64,000 nt of DNA from Chitinophagaceae bacterium (GCA_016787065.1 JAEUVD010000002.1:186001-250000); one strand, 5' to 3'; positions 42,960 through 52,257 are shown, counted from the stretch's first letter. Made by a program: numbers and translations. The notes: a model not told the origin generated them from the sequence alone.

Positions 42960-45575
42960 ATGCGTAAGTTATACCTCTTCTCCATCATTTTATTTTCCTT
43001 GAAATTATCGGCTCAATTACCCAATTGTGCAGGTTCCGATTCGAATTGTGTATTTATGGATAATGGCAGTACGATCTTCCGATACGATCCCGCCTTACCT
43101 ATTTCAACTACGAATCCGGCGCCTTTCGCTGTAACGGCCGGTATATCAATGGCCGGATTATCCATTGGCCCGAATATTAATGGCGGTGCAGCATCACCTA
43201 CCTTTTATACCACCTCAGGAAATTATCATTGGTGGAATGGTGCAACTTGGGTGAATACGGGTCATAATGCTTCAACCGTAAATATCGGACAAGGCAATTC
43301 AGCCATTTACGGTAAAATTGGAAATACCGGTGAAATTTACAAGTATACCGGAACGGCCAATGATGTTTTTTTAGTGAATGGTTTCGGAAATTCAGGTCCT
43401 TATGATTTAGTATCTGATCAAGCTGATAATATTTATGAAATTGATATTAGTAGCACCATAGGTTACATCTATAAAAGAAACCCTAGTGGTGTTATCATTG
43501 ATACGATTACGGTACTAAATGTTCCGGCCCAAACGGCCGGCCCCGGCTTTGCCATGATAGGTAATAAAGTATATATTGGCGTAAACACATCGCCTGGTGT
43601 TTGGGCGGGTACTATCATCAACGATACCGTAAATGCGGTGGCTTTAGGAAGTTTCAATAATGGCTATGGCGATTTCGCCACTTGTCCGCAAGTTCCGGTA
43701 TCCAATACCACAGCGTCTTTAGTATATCCAATTTGTAGTGGAACGCAGGCTATTGCGATAACATCCCCTTTTTTAACTGTTGGTTCTACGATTCTTTGGA
43801 ACTTCGGTGATCCGGCTTCCGGAATTAATAATACGAGTACGCTACATAACACAACGCATACGTTTTCCGGAAACGGTACCTACACAGTAACCACCATCAT
43901 TACTAATGCTCAAGGTGTTGATACAGTTGTAAATACGATAGTAGTGAATAATTATATCTACGGAACGAGCAGTGTAACTATTTGCGCACCGAATAGCTAT
44001 AATGGTTATTCAGCCACCGGCGTGTATGTTGATACCTTTGCGGTTTCACCGGTTTGTGATAGTATTCATACGCTTAACCTTACCGTGATTCCATTACCGG
44101 CTATTAACCTTGGACCTGATGTAAATATTTGTGCCGGACAAAGCGCCACCCTCGATGCGGGAGCTGGTTTTGCCACCTATTTATGGGATAATGGTGATGT
44201 AACACAAACGCGAGTAGTAACCGTTTCCGGTACGTATTACTGTACCGTTACGGATGTAAATAGCTGTTCGAATACCGATACGATTGATGTAAATCTGAAT
44301 TCCAGTGTGAATGCTAGTTTCACCATCATAAAACATTTAGGTTGTACAGAAGATACGATTGAATTAGTAAACACCACAACAGGAACGAATGACTTTCTGT
44401 GGTTCTTTGGTGATTCACAATCTTCCTTGTTAGCGAACCCTACGCATATCTATTATAATCAGATGATTTATAATGTTACCTTAATCGCGGGTGTAGCCCC
44501 TTGTCAGGATACACTTACCATTCCAATCGATATTATGCATCCATTAGATGCGGATGTATATGTTTATGGAAATGCTCCGCAAACGCAAATCATCATACCC
44601 GATTCAACCTGTGTGCTTGATAAACTCAAAGCACAATCTTTATCTATCCCTCCGGGATTAACGATCAATGAATTTCATTGGGGCGATGGTACTTTTGATA
44701 ATATTGGTTACAACGTTTATGCCGAACACTTATATGCTGAACCGGGCAACTATACGTTTCAATTAATCATAACCGATACACTTGGCTGTAAAGATTCTGT
44801 GACACATCAAATATATGTAGATGGCGAATCGTATGCGCATTTTGTTCCATCGGATAGTATAGTATGTACGGGTACACCGATTGTTTTTTATGATACGCTG
44901 AGCCCGTACACTTTATCACATCATTATGATTTCGGAGACGGATCAGGCGTAGATAATATTCGTAACCCAGTTCATTCTTACGATATGGAGAACAATTTTG
45001 TGGTTACAATTAGCAGTAAAAATTTAATTTGTCCGGAATACACCTATTCATCCAATATTGTGGTTGATGAATATCCGAATATTAATCTTGGTCCGGATAC
45101 TGCTATTTGTCCGGGTATCACAGGAACCATTATAGTACATGATGTTATTAATCCGGCTGCGGTTTACACATGGAGTACCGGCGCAGTTTCTAATTCGATT
45201 TCATTGATTGATGGAGGACATTACTGGGCGATGGGAGAAAGTCCGAATGCACATTGTAAAACGGTAGATAGCATTTTTATCGCGCGTGATTGTTATTTAA
45301 ATATCCCGAACTCTTTCTCTCCAGATGGTGATGGTTTGAATGATTATTTTATCCCGAGAGAACTTTTGGGAAGTGGTATCAAAACATTCCGAATGAATAT
45401 TTATAACCGATGGGGCGAAAATATTTTCAGTACAACTTCCATTAATGGCCGCGGCTGGGATGGCAAGTTCAATGAGAAATTCCAACCAATGGGTGTATAT
45501 GTTTATACCATCGATGTAGAATTTATTAATAAGGTGAAGAAGACCTATCAGGGCAATGTTACCTTAATACGTTAA
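42960..45575 (+). CDS. Secreted PKD-domain protein with type B (gliding-associated) sorting domain
   Basis: An 871-residue exported protein. The ATG at 42960 opens the signal peptide (MRKLYLFSIILFSLKLSAQ); an in-frame ATG at 42867 adds 31 implausible residues. A cysteine-containing N-terminal region of about 270 residues resembles a beta-propeller. At least three PKD-like domains follow, with core motifs LWNFGDPASG, EFHWGDGTFD and HYDFGDGSG, plus segments LGPDVNICAGQSATLDAG and LGPDTAICPG. The last 85 residues (LNIPNSFSPDGDGLNDYF, IYNRWGENIF, GWDGKFN, GVYVYTIDV) are the type B gliding-motility-associated C-terminal domain used by T9SS. It is likely an adhesin or matrix protein; this is inferred from domain content. 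Confidence 0.9.
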   Translation: MRKLYLFSIILFSLKLSAQLPNCAGSDSNCVFMDNGSTIFRYDPALPISTTNPAPFAVTAGISMAGLSIGPNINGGAASPTFYTTSGNYHWWNGATWVNTGHNASTVNIGQGNSAIYGKIGNTGEIYKYTGTANDVFLVNGFGNSGPYDLVSDQADNIYEIDISSTIGYIYKRNPSGVIIDTITVLNVPAQTAGPGFAMIGNKVYIGVNTSPGVWAGTIINDTVNAVALGSFNNGYGDFATCPQVPVSNTTASLVYPICSGTQAIAITSPFLTVGSTILWNFGDPASGINNTSTLHNTTHTFSGNGTYTVTTIITNAQGVDTVVNTIVVNNYIYGTSSVTICAPNSYNGYSATGVYVDTFAVSPVCDSIHTLNLTVIPLPAINLGPDVNICAGQSATLDAGAGFATYLWDNGDVTQTRVVTVSGTYYCTVTDVNSCSNTDTIDVNLNSSVNASFTIIKHLGCTEDTIELVNTTTGTNDFLWFFGDSQSSLLANPTHIYYNQMIYNVTLIAGVAPCQDTLTIPIDIMHPLDADVYVYGNAPQTQIIIPDSTCVLDKLKAQSLSIPPGLTINEFHWGDGTFDNIGYNVYAEHLYAEPGNYTFQLIITDTLGCKDSVTHQIYVDGESYAHFVPSDSIVCTGTPIVFYDTLSPYTLSHHYDFGDGSGVDNIRNPVHSYDMENNFVVTISSKNLICPEYTYSSNIVVDEYPNINLGPDTAICPGITGTIIVHDVINPAAVYTWSTGAVSNSISLIDGGHYWAMGESPNAHCKTVDSIFIARDCYLNIPNSFSPDGDGLNDYFIPRELLGSGIKTFRMNIYNRWGENIFSTTSINGRGWDGKFNEKFQPMGVYVYTIDVEFINKVKKTYQGNVTLIR

Positions 45576-45668
45576 TGAAGCGAACAGGTTAACAGGTAAC
45601 AGCGCATCTTCGATTCCTGCTTATCAAGTTATAGACCAACTATCCACATATCAAAGCGAACCGTTTTT

Positions 45669-46289
45669 TTATTTGTTTTTGTATTTGTCTAACAGTGAAT
45701 GAAAGGCTTTGTTACTTTTTCTGTTGAAACAATACGTTAGTGAAATGCTATGCCTTCCTATTTCTCTTCTCATATCGGGATTAAAGAAAAGTCTAATGCC
45801 ATAAGCCAAAGTGCCATTAATTAAAGGGATTCCAATTCTCGGAGTAAGTACAAAGCTTGATACCGAATCTTTATGATACTCCCCAAATTCTATTCCAGCG
45901 GCACTTGTAACATGTCCAATATGTATTGTTTCAACCCCAAGTTTATATCCATAAACAATTGGCGTCCTGTAGGGTGTCATTGTTTCAACGCTTAAATAGT
46001 AAATGGTGTTATTGGTGTTTAATCCTAAGTTTTTATGATCCGTAAAATTACTTCGCATATAAGCAATTCCAAATTCTGAAATAACATGTCTGCTCATTCC
46101 TAATCCTAATCTTGGAATAATATTATTGACATGGATATGCCTCGTGCTGTCAACCGACTTTAGAGTTTGCCCGGTACAATAGTAATTTGAAACCAGTAAA
46201 ATCAAAATTCCAAATAACCGCTTCAATGTATTCAATTTTACCCTTTCGCTAATCCGTTTTTTGGAGTTTTGGCTAACAATCAATTTCAT
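45669..46289 (-). CDS. Hypothetical membrane or secreted protein
   Basis: A 206-residue protein of unknown function. The N-terminus is basic (KLIVSQNSKKRISERVKLNTLKR), followed by a hydrophobic stretch LFGILILLVSNYYCTGQ that looks like a signal peptide with an extended n-region. A later start would be cleaner but no ATG is available just before it. The rest is rich in beta strands (IPRLGLGMSRHVISEFGIAYM, IYYLSVETMTPYRTPIVYGYKLGVETI, FVLTPRIGIPLINGTLAYGIRLFF, HSISLTYCFNRKS) and resembles a small outer-membrane barrel. No convincing promoter is seen. Its codon use looks slightly less biased than that of its neighbours, a visual impression only. It is transcribed in the same direction as the upstream NuoEF-like gene. 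Confidence 0.6.
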   Translation of the reverse strand: MKLIVSQNSKKRISERVKLNTLKRLFGILILLVSNYYCTGQTLKSVDSTRHIHVNNIIPRLGLGMSRHVISEFGIAYMRSNFTDHKNLGLNTNNTIYYLSVETMTPYRTPIVYGYKLGVETIHIGHVTSAAGIEFGEYHKDSVSSFVLTPRIGIPLINGTLAYGIRLFFNPDMRREIGRHSISLTYCFNRKSNKAFHSLLDKYKNK

Positions 46290-46325
46290 TTTTCTTTCGA
46301 CCGGTATGATTTCATCCTTTCTCCA

Positions 46326-47981
46326 TTACTTCAAATAAGCTCTTAATTCCTCATCAAAATAGTGAAGCGCATTTTTAATGGGTAAGGGTAGTCCGCCTCC
46401 TAAGGCACAGAGGGAGCCTATTTCCATCGTCTCTAATAAATCGGTGAGAAGCTTACGATCAATTTTGTAATCATGATGAATGGCTTTCTCAAACAGTTCC
46501 ATGCCACGCGTGCTGCCTAAGCGACAAGGAAAACATTTTCCGCAACTTTCATGGGCCGTAAACTCAAAGAGATGATGAATATAGTTGATCAAAGAGAATT
46601 GCGTTGGAATACAAACTACAGAAGCGTGCCCTAGTAGAAACCCTTCTTCTTGAAAACGCTCAAAAGTAATATTAAGTGCATCTATTTTGCTTATTGGCAC
46701 CAGTCCTCCTAAGGGCCCTCCAATATGCATGGCCTTTATTTCTTGCTTGAATCCTTTGCCGAGTTCATCAATTACAAAGCGTAAAGGGGTTCCCATGTCA
46801 ACTTCATAAATTCCCGGTCGGTTAAAAAAACTATCTAACGAAATCAATTTTGTTCCGGTTGATTTTCCCTTCCCGATAGCAGCAAAGGCATCACCGCCAT
46901 GTTCCAAAATATAAGGAATGCATGCCAGTGTTTCAACATTATTCACGATGGTCGGTTTGTTAAAAAGACCAACCTGTGCAGGATAAGGCGGACGCACTCG
47001 CACCTCCGGTCGCTGACCTTCGATAGACGATAATAAGGCCGTTTCTTCTCCACAGATATAAGCGCCTTGTGCATGGATAACTTTAAACTGAAAAGAAAAC
47101 TCAGTGCCAAGAATATGTTCGCCTAATAAATTCATGGATTGAAGTCGTTTAATTTCTGCTTCGCAGATGGCAATACTCTCCGGATATTCACCGCGTATGT
47201 AAAGAACGCCCCATTGTGCTCCGATAATATATCCTGCCAGCATCATGCCCAGGAGTACACGATGCGGTTGTTGTTCTAACAAATAGCGATCGCTGTAAGC
47301 ACCAGGGTCACCTTCATCGGCATTACACACCACAAATTTGGTATCACTCGGGGTGTTTTTGCAACTCTCCATTTTAAATGCCGTTGGAAAGCCTGCGCCA
47401 CCTCGTCCGCGTAAACCACTTTGTTGAAGTTGTGCTAATAAGGCTTCCGGCGATTGTTGTAAACTGCGTTGAAGGAGCCCATAAAAATGTTCTAGCGATG
47501 TAATTTGTTCTGTTAATACAGGAGTGCCTGCACAAGCTACATGGTAGGCATCTAGGATCGCTTCTTGGTCTGTTTTAAATTGGTTCTGAAGGAGGGTATC
47601 GATAGCAGTACCGGAGTAGTTTTTACCTTGATAGAAGAAGGCATTGTTTTCATGACAACGACCTAAACAATACATCGTTCCGATTTCGTTCTCTGCAAAT
47701 TGTTCTTTTATTTTTTCTTTTAAACCATCTTGTGTTCCGGCACACAAACACGCAGAGCCTGAGCAGAGATAAATTTTTTTTCCTTTGTTTTCCGGGCGTG
47801 TAAAATCGTAGAAGGTTGCAGCACCATAAGTATTGGCTTTTCCAAGCAAAAATTCCTTTGCCAATTGTTCTGTTTGTTCAATCGATACACTACCCGTATT
47901 CTCGGCTGCCTGACCTAATTTATCAAACAAATTATCAGAAAGTCCTTTTCGGCCGGAAAGCTCACTTATATTAAATGACAT
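46326..47981 (-). CDS. NuoE-NuoF fusion: NADH-binding iron-sulfur flavoprotein
   Basis: A 551-residue fusion of the two NADH-module subunits found in complex I, HoxF hydrogenases and FdsB formate dehydrogenases. Residues 1-125 are a NuoE-like thioredoxin-fold domain with a [2Fe-2S] site: Cys73, Cys78, Cys105, Cys109 (LCSGSACLC, CLGRC). Residues about 140-551 are NuoF-like, with the FMN/NADH loops LRGRGGAGFPTAFKM and NADEGDPGAYSDR, then YICGEETALLSSIEG, and a [4Fe-4S] site at Cys480, 483, 486 and 525 (SCGKCFPC, SLCALGG). It should transfer electrons between NAD(H) and a partner. No catalytic partner (NuoG, hydrogenase or formate dehydrogenase subunit) is adjacent; both neighbours are hypothetical secreted proteins. 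Confidence 0.9.
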   Translation of the reverse strand: MSFNISELSGRKGLSDNLFDKLGQAAENTGSVSIEQTEQLAKEFLLGKANTYGAATFYDFTRPENKGKKIYLCSGSACLCAGTQDGLKEKIKEQFAENEIGTMYCLGRCHENNAFFYQGKNYSGTAIDTLLQNQFKTDQEAILDAYHVACAGTPVLTEQITSLEHFYGLLQRSLQQSPEALLAQLQQSGLRGRGGAGFPTAFKMESCKNTPSDTKFVVCNADEGDPGAYSDRYLLEQQPHRVLLGMMLAGYIIGAQWGVLYIRGEYPESIAICEAEIKRLQSMNLLGEHILGTEFSFQFKVIHAQGAYICGEETALLSSIEGQRPEVRVRPPYPAQVGLFNKPTIVNNVETLACIPYILEHGGDAFAAIGKGKSTGTKLISLDSFFNRPGIYEVDMGTPLRFVIDELGKGFKQEIKAMHIGGPLGGLVPISKIDALNITFERFQEEGFLLGHASVVCIPTQFSLINYIHHLFEFTAHESCGKCFPCRLGSTRGMELFEKAIHHDYKIDRKLLTDLLETMEIGSLCALGGGLPLPIKNALHYFDEELRAYLK

Positions 47982-48093
47982 GATGCACTAGTTTAACAAG
48001 GTGAAGATAAGTTGAGATTAATAAATACCTGTAAACTGGTTTGAATTCCCTCACACAATTATGGTTCATTAGGCTGTTTAACCAAGAGGTTCG

Positions 48094-48750
48094 CTACTCC
48101 GGAAAATAATAGTTTATCGTGCTAACTTGTGCTTGACTGTAGCTTCCCGGGGTCATGCCATTCGCTACGCAACCACATTTTGTAACGGCATCATCGCAAC
48201 AAGCATAGTAACCATTTCCGCAAGTAACATCACAATTCACGCCAGTAACCGGGTTCGTTGAACCGATAGAACATTGCGTTGCTCCCGGCCCTCCGGAAGT
48301 ACAACGTAGTATATCACCCGTAGTGGACGTTACTTTTTTCTTATGTTTATAAACTACATTGTTTGCATGGCCTTGTTCGATGACATTCAAATAGAACTGA
48401 TCTTCTTTAAACCGACTATGCTTTGCTAATCCATACGCATGAAAGGAATGTCCGGCTGTTGTTTGTTGTCCGGCTGTGGTAAATTCTAATAGGGTATTGT
48501 CGGCCATAACCACCAATTTACCGCGCGTAAAACCTACTAATTCGAAATGTTCAAACTGCTTCAAAAAAGAAAAATCAGATGTTTGATATTGAAGGGTGTA
48601 ATACTCGTTAAACGTATTATCATCTTGAAGATTTACTACGAAAAGTAGTTCATGACCAACAACATCTACAATGCCTATTACCGGATTATTTGACTTCGCC
48701 AGGCACGGACTTAATAAAGCGAAGAGACAAGCTAAAAATAATTTGTTCAT
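48094..48750 (-). CDS. Hypothetical secreted protein with cysteine-rich C-terminus
   Basis: A 218-residue protein of unknown function. A signal peptide (MNKLFLACLFALLSPCLAKS) is followed by about 130 residues rich in aromatic and beta-forming residues. The last 60 residues contain nine cysteines in the pattern RCTSGGPGATQCSIG, NCDVTCGNGYYACCDDAVTKCGC. The GPGAT-C and TCGNGYYACC motifs resemble ones I recall from uncharacterised small Bacteroidetes proteins. Disulfide or metal-cluster formation is possible. The ATG at 48750 is selected because it starts the signal peptide and has a -7 element 14 bases upstream; the frame extends 30 bases further with no benefit. It lies upstream of the NuoEF-like gene in the same direction. 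Confidence 0.75.
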   Translation of the reverse strand: MNKLFLACLFALLSPCLAKSNNPVIGIVDVVGHELLFVVNLQDDNTFNEYYTLQYQTSDFSFLKQFEHFELVGFTRGKLVVMADNTLLEFTTAGQQTTAGHSFHAYGLAKHSRFKEDQFYLNVIEQGHANNVVYKHKKKVTSTTGDILRCTSGGPGATQCSIGSTNPVTGVNCDVTCGNGYYACCDDAVTKCGCVANGMTPGSYSQAQVSTINYYFPE

Positions 48751-48764
48751 AAAAAATGTTTTTT

Positions 48765-48772
48765 CAAAAGTA
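48765..48772 (-). promoter_or_regulatory. -7 promoter element
   Basis: Minus-strand TACTTTTG, an exact TAnnTTTG, 14 bases before the ATG at 48750. Confidence 0.55.
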
Positions 48773-48882
48773 AAATCCATTTTGGAAAAAAGAACATTTC
48801 CATTCCGAATTAGAATATTCCAAAAACTTATCGTCTGTATAATCTTGATTTTCTATCGCACAAGAAAATCAATGTAAATAAC

Positions 48883-49239
48883 TTAGTACTGTCCTGTACT
48901 TAACAAAACGAGTGTGCATGCCTCTTGACAGCGAATACCTTGTTGTTCCGCCAACTGTACGAAAGTATCGTTCTCTGTTCCAGGGTTGAAGATAATACGC
49001 CGTGGCTTTAGGGATAATACATAATCGTAATATTCCTCCTGATGTGCCGGACCTATATACATAGTAACCGTATCAATCGCCTCAAACGGTTTCTTCTCCC
49101 GATCGAACGTAACATCGAGTACTTGTCCTTTTCTTGACCCTATGGCCACTACCTCATGCTGATGTTTTCGTAATGCATGGATAGCCTTATTGCTATAGCG
49201 TTCTGTTTTTTCCGAGGCTCCAATTACAAGCGATTTCAT
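48883..49239 (-). CDS. CoA-binding domain protein
   Basis: A 118-residue protein of the CoA_binding_2 (YccU-like) family. A Rossmann-type fold is seen from LVIGASEKTERYSNKAIHALRKHQHEVVAIG through TVTMYIGPAHQEEYYDYVLSLKPRRIIFNPGTEND to the final ACTLVLLSTGQY. Such proteins bind CoA or a nucleotide; a physiological role is not established. The start is the ATG at 49239 (MKSLVIGASEK). The in-frame extension to 49347 passes through a promoter-like CATCTTTG (49261-49268) and adds 36 residues that do not fit the family. It is divergent from upp. Confidence 0.88.
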   Translation of the reverse strand: MKSLVIGASEKTERYSNKAIHALRKHQHEVVAIGSRKGQVLDVTFDREKKPFEAIDTVTMYIGPAHQEEYYDYVLSLKPRRIIFNPGTENDTFVQLAEQQGIRCQEACTLVLLSTGQY

Positions 49240-49352
49240 ATTTCCTTCCTTTTTGAAATGCAAAGATGCTACAAAGCATTCGTAAGCTATGTGATAAAAG
49301 TTCCATGTCATACTTTTTTCGACAGCGGGTTGTAATTCTGTTGGCAAGCCTT

Positions 49353-49360
49353 TACATTTG
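49353..49360 (+). promoter_or_regulatory. -7 promoter element of upp
   Basis: TACATTTG, an exact TAnnTTTG, ending four bases before the ATG at 49365. A leaderless mRNA is predicted. Confidence 0.65.
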
Positions 49361-49364
49361 AATC

Positions 49365-50015
49365 ATGATTCATCATTTTGCCAAAAACAACTCCCTGCTA
49401 AATACGTGGGTTAATGAATTACGTAATGTAGATGTACAACAAGATCGCATGCGCTTCCGTAGAAATATGGAACGTATTGGAGAGGTTGCCGCGTATGAAA
49501 TTAGTAAAACGATGAAGTACAAAGAGGTAGAAATTTCTACCCCTTTGGGTATGTATACCGGTAAGGCATTAGAACAAGAACCTGTATTGGTAACTATCTT
49601 ACGTGCCGGAATACCTTTATATCAGGGCCTCCTAAATTATTTCGACAAAGCAGATAGTGGTTTCGTGGCAGCATATAGAAAACACAAACCAGACGAAAGT
49701 TTTGAAATTAATCAAGAGTATGTAACCTGTCCGGATTTAAACAACCGCACCTTAATTATTGCAGATCCTATGTTAGCAACCGGAGCTTCTCTCATTATGG
49801 CCTTAGAAGAATTGTATGAATACGGCAAACCTCAAAAGGTACATATTGTTGCGGCCATTGCTTGTACGGAAGGTGTAGATGCTGTGAAACATCGTTTTCC
49901 GGATTTCGAAATTTGGGTTGCCGATTTAGATGAGGAACTTACTGCCAAAGGCTATATTGTTCCGGGTTTAGGGGATGCCGGTGATTTATCGTTTGGAAGC
50001 AAAATGCAGTTCTAA
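49365..50015 (+). CDS. upp: Uracil phosphoribosyltransferase
   Basis: A 216-residue salvage enzyme that converts uracil and PRPP to UMP. Family motifs are TWVNELRNVDVQQDRMRFRRNMERIGEVAAYEIS, LVTILRAGIPLYQGLL (pyrophosphate-binding region), the PRPP loop LIIADPMLATGASLI (residues about 130-144), and the C-terminal uracil-binding GYIVPGLGDAGDLSFG. Length is typical. It is monocistronic, divergent from the CoA-binding gene, and converges on DUF983. It has an exact -7 element four bases before its start. Confidence 0.96.
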   Translation: MIHHFAKNNSLLNTWVNELRNVDVQQDRMRFRRNMERIGEVAAYEISKTMKYKEVEISTPLGMYTGKALEQEPVLVTILRAGIPLYQGLLNYFDKADSGFVAAYRKHKPDESFEINQEYVTCPDLNNRTLIIADPMLATGASLIMALEELYEYGKPQKVHIVAAIACTEGVDAVKHRFPDFEIWVADLDEELTAKGYIVPGLGDAGDLSFGSKMQF

Positions 50016-50067
50016 GTTTTGGAGGAGTCGTCCTTTTTAATTTAATGCTTACCCTGAAGTAGTTTCC

Positions 50068-50472
50068 TTACTCGGGCTTTTTCGTCTTATCCGCCGTACC
50101 ATAACCTACAAAAGCGTATAAATATAATACTCTCGCATAGCGCATGATAAATGGTTGTAACACCACCATCATAAAAATCATAATTCCAAGAAACCAATAC
50201 ACCGAATTATTTCGCCAAGAAAAACCAACGGTAAGTGCAAACAATACGGCTAATATAAAAATGAGCCCCACACTAAGCGCATAACTTACATAACCCGTTC
50301 CGAACCAAAAACCTACTTCGATTTCATACTTCATTCCGCAATTCGGACAATGCTCGGGCATCTCCATCATGTTCTTCAAAGGAAAGATGCTCTTATTGCA
50401 GTACATATTACCTTTTCGGCAATTTGGGCACTTTTTGGTTGCCATACTTACTAATTTATTCGGAACTCCCAT
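50068..50472 (-). CDS. DUF983 family protein
   Basis: A 134-residue protein. An N-terminal zinc-ribbon-like pair of CPNC motifs (residues about 15-18 and 42-45: CPNCRKGNMY and CPNCGMKYEIEVGFWFGTGYVSYALS) is followed by two membrane helices (about 62-84 and 91-110). This is the DUF983 pattern, function unknown. The start at 50472 (MGVPNKLVS) lies 15 bases after the ABC exporter stop. A second ATG at 50445 (MATKKCPNC) would give a shorter protein that also contains every motif. It is probably co-transcribed with the ABC gene. Confidence 0.87.
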   Translation of the reverse strand: MGVPNKLVSMATKKCPNCRKGNMYCNKSIFPLKNMMEMPEHCPNCGMKYEIEVGFWFGTGYVSYALSVGLIFILAVLFALTVGFSWRNNSVYWFLGIMIFMMVVLQPFIMRYARVLYLYAFVGYGTADKTKKPE

Positions 50473-50487
50473 GTTTTGTTGTTTTAT

Positions 50488-52257
50488 TTAATCTGCCAAT
50501 TCCAAAGTTCTTTCACCAATTTGTTGACGCCACATCGCATAGTATAATCCCTTACTTTCTACTAACTCCTGATGCGATCCGGTTTCTACTATATTCCCTT
50601 TTTCAAGAACATAAATTCTGTCGGCATGCATGATCGTTGATAAACGATGTGCTATCAAGATATTAATTTGCTCCTTTTCGTTGCTGATGCTTTTTACGGT
50701 ATTGGTAATGGCTTCTTCGGTTATAGAATCCAACGCCGAAGTAGCTTCATCAAACACTAACAACTTAGGTTTTCTTAACAGGGCACGAGCAATCGACAAA
50801 CGTTGTTTCTCACCACCACTTATCTTCATACCCCCTTCACCAATAATAGTATCTAGTCCGTTCTCAGCCCGATGTAATAAACTATATGCAGATGCTTTAT
50901 TTAAGGCCGACATCATTTCTTCATCGCTCGCACCCGGACTCACAAAGAGTAAATTCTCTCGTATGCTTCCGGCAAACAATTGTGTGTCTTGTGTAACAAA
51001 ACCGATTTGATTTCTAAAGCTGTCAAAATCCAAGGCATCATAAGGAACATGATTATAAAGTATCGTTCCCTTCTCCGGTGTGTAGAGTCCAACTAACAAT
51101 TTTACCAAAGTAGTTTTACCCGAACCCGAAGGTCCAACGAAGGCAATCGTTTCCCCTTTATTCGCTTCAAAGGTGATGCCATTTAAAGCGGCTTGTCGGG
51201 CAGAAACATGTTTGAAATAAACCTCACGGAATTCGAGTGATTCGATATTATTAATGATGGTTGGTGTTAAAGGCTTTGGTTCTACTGGCGTATTCATGAG
51301 CTTTTCAAAATTCATCAACGAAGATTCCGCTTCCCGATAGGCTAACATAACATTCCCTAACTCTTGTAAAGGCGCAAAAATGAAAAAGGAAAAGAATTGA
51401 AACGTGAAAACTTGTCCGAGTGTAATATGATTATGAAACAAAATATAGAACAACGAAAACACGATACACTGACGTAGAAAATTTACTGCAGTACCTTGAA
51501 TAAAACTAAGTGCCCGAACACTTTTCACTTTTTTCAATTCGAGTTTTAGAATTTTTAAGGTTGAAAAATTCAATCGTTTTATTTCTTGATTGGTTAACCC
51601 TAAACTTCGAATTAGTTCGATGTTACGCAACGATTCGGTGGTTGCACCAGCGAGGGCTGTGGTTTCCTTTAGTATCGTTCGTTGAATTAATTTAATTTTT
51701 TTACTCAGGAAGCTCATCAGCACAGAAAGCATTACGGCACCTAAACAATACACTAAAATTATAGGAGGGTAAATAGCCAGTGCTGCAATCACTACAAATA
51801 CAATACTTATGAAAGCAGAAAAAACAATGCTAATAAATAAGGTCATGAATTTTTCGCTGTCGGTGCGTACCTTTTCTAAAACAGCTAAGGTTTCTCCACT
51901 GCGTTGATCTTCAAATTTTTGATAAGGAAGTTGTAGTGAATGTCGAAGACCGTCGGTGTACACATCCGCCCCAAAGCGTTGTATAACGGTATTCACCGTA
52001 TAATCTTGAAAGGCTTTTGCAATGCGCGACATCATGGCTACGGCAATCAGGAGGAGGATGTAGCGCCCAACCATCCAAACAAAATCATGTACAGAAGTGC
52101 TACGCGGAGTAGCTTCAACGAGTGGTCGTACTTTATCTATCAGCCAGCCATACACAATCGGGTCACAAAGTGAAAAACCAATATTAAACGTTGCAAGCAA
52201 AAACGATAAAAATACAAACCCTTTATAACGCGCAAGGTATTTGAGGAGTATTTTCAT
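50488..52257 (-). CDS. ABC transporter, ATP-binding and permease fusion (MsbA/exporter type)
   Basis: A 589-residue half-transporter. Six membrane helices occupy residues about 12-310. The nucleotide-binding domain follows, with Walker A GPSGSGKT (375-382), Q-loop GFVTQDTQLFAGSI, signature ISGGEKQRLSIARAL, Walker B LLVFDEAT and the H-loop IAHRLSTI. This is the exporter type that dimerises; MsbA-like lipid flippases and multidrug exporters share it, and the substrate cannot be told. An exact promoter element lies seven bases before the ATG. The DUF983 gene follows after 15 bases. Confidence 0.94.
   Translation of the reverse strand: MKILLKYLARYKGFVFLSFLLATFNIGFSLCDPIVYGWLIDKVRPLVEATPRSTSVHDFVWMVGRYILLLIAVAMMSRIAKAFQDYTVNTVIQRFGADVYTDGLRHSLQLPYQKFEDQRSGETLAVLEKVRTDSEKFMTLFISIVFSAFISIVFVVIAALAIYPPIILVYCLGAVMLSVLMSFLSKKIKLIQRTILKETTALAGATTESLRNIELIRSLGLTNQEIKRLNFSTLKILKLELKKVKSVRALSFIQGTAVNFLRQCIVFSLFYILFHNHITLGQVFTFQFFSFFIFAPLQELGNVMLAYREAESSLMNFEKLMNTPVEPKPLTPTIINNIESLEFREVYFKHVSARQAALNGITFEANKGETIAFVGPSGSGKTTLVKLLVGLYTPEKGTILYNHVPYDALDFDSFRNQIGFVTQDTQLFAGSIRENLLFVSPGASDEEMMSALNKASAYSLLHRAENGLDTIIGEGGMKISGGEKQRLSIARALLRKPKLLVFDEATSALDSITEEAITNTVKSISNEKEQINILIAHRLSTIMHADRIYVLEKGNIVETGSHQELVESKGLYYAMWRQQIGERTLELAD

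Noticed and set aside
49240..49347. N-terminal extension of the CoA-binding gene
   Set aside because: It overlaps its own promoter-like CATCTTTG and the family starts at MKSLVIGAS.
50018..50036. Possible terminator after upp (AGGA-GTCG-TCCT then T-run)
   Set aside because: The stem is only four bases, too weak to call although the T-run is good.
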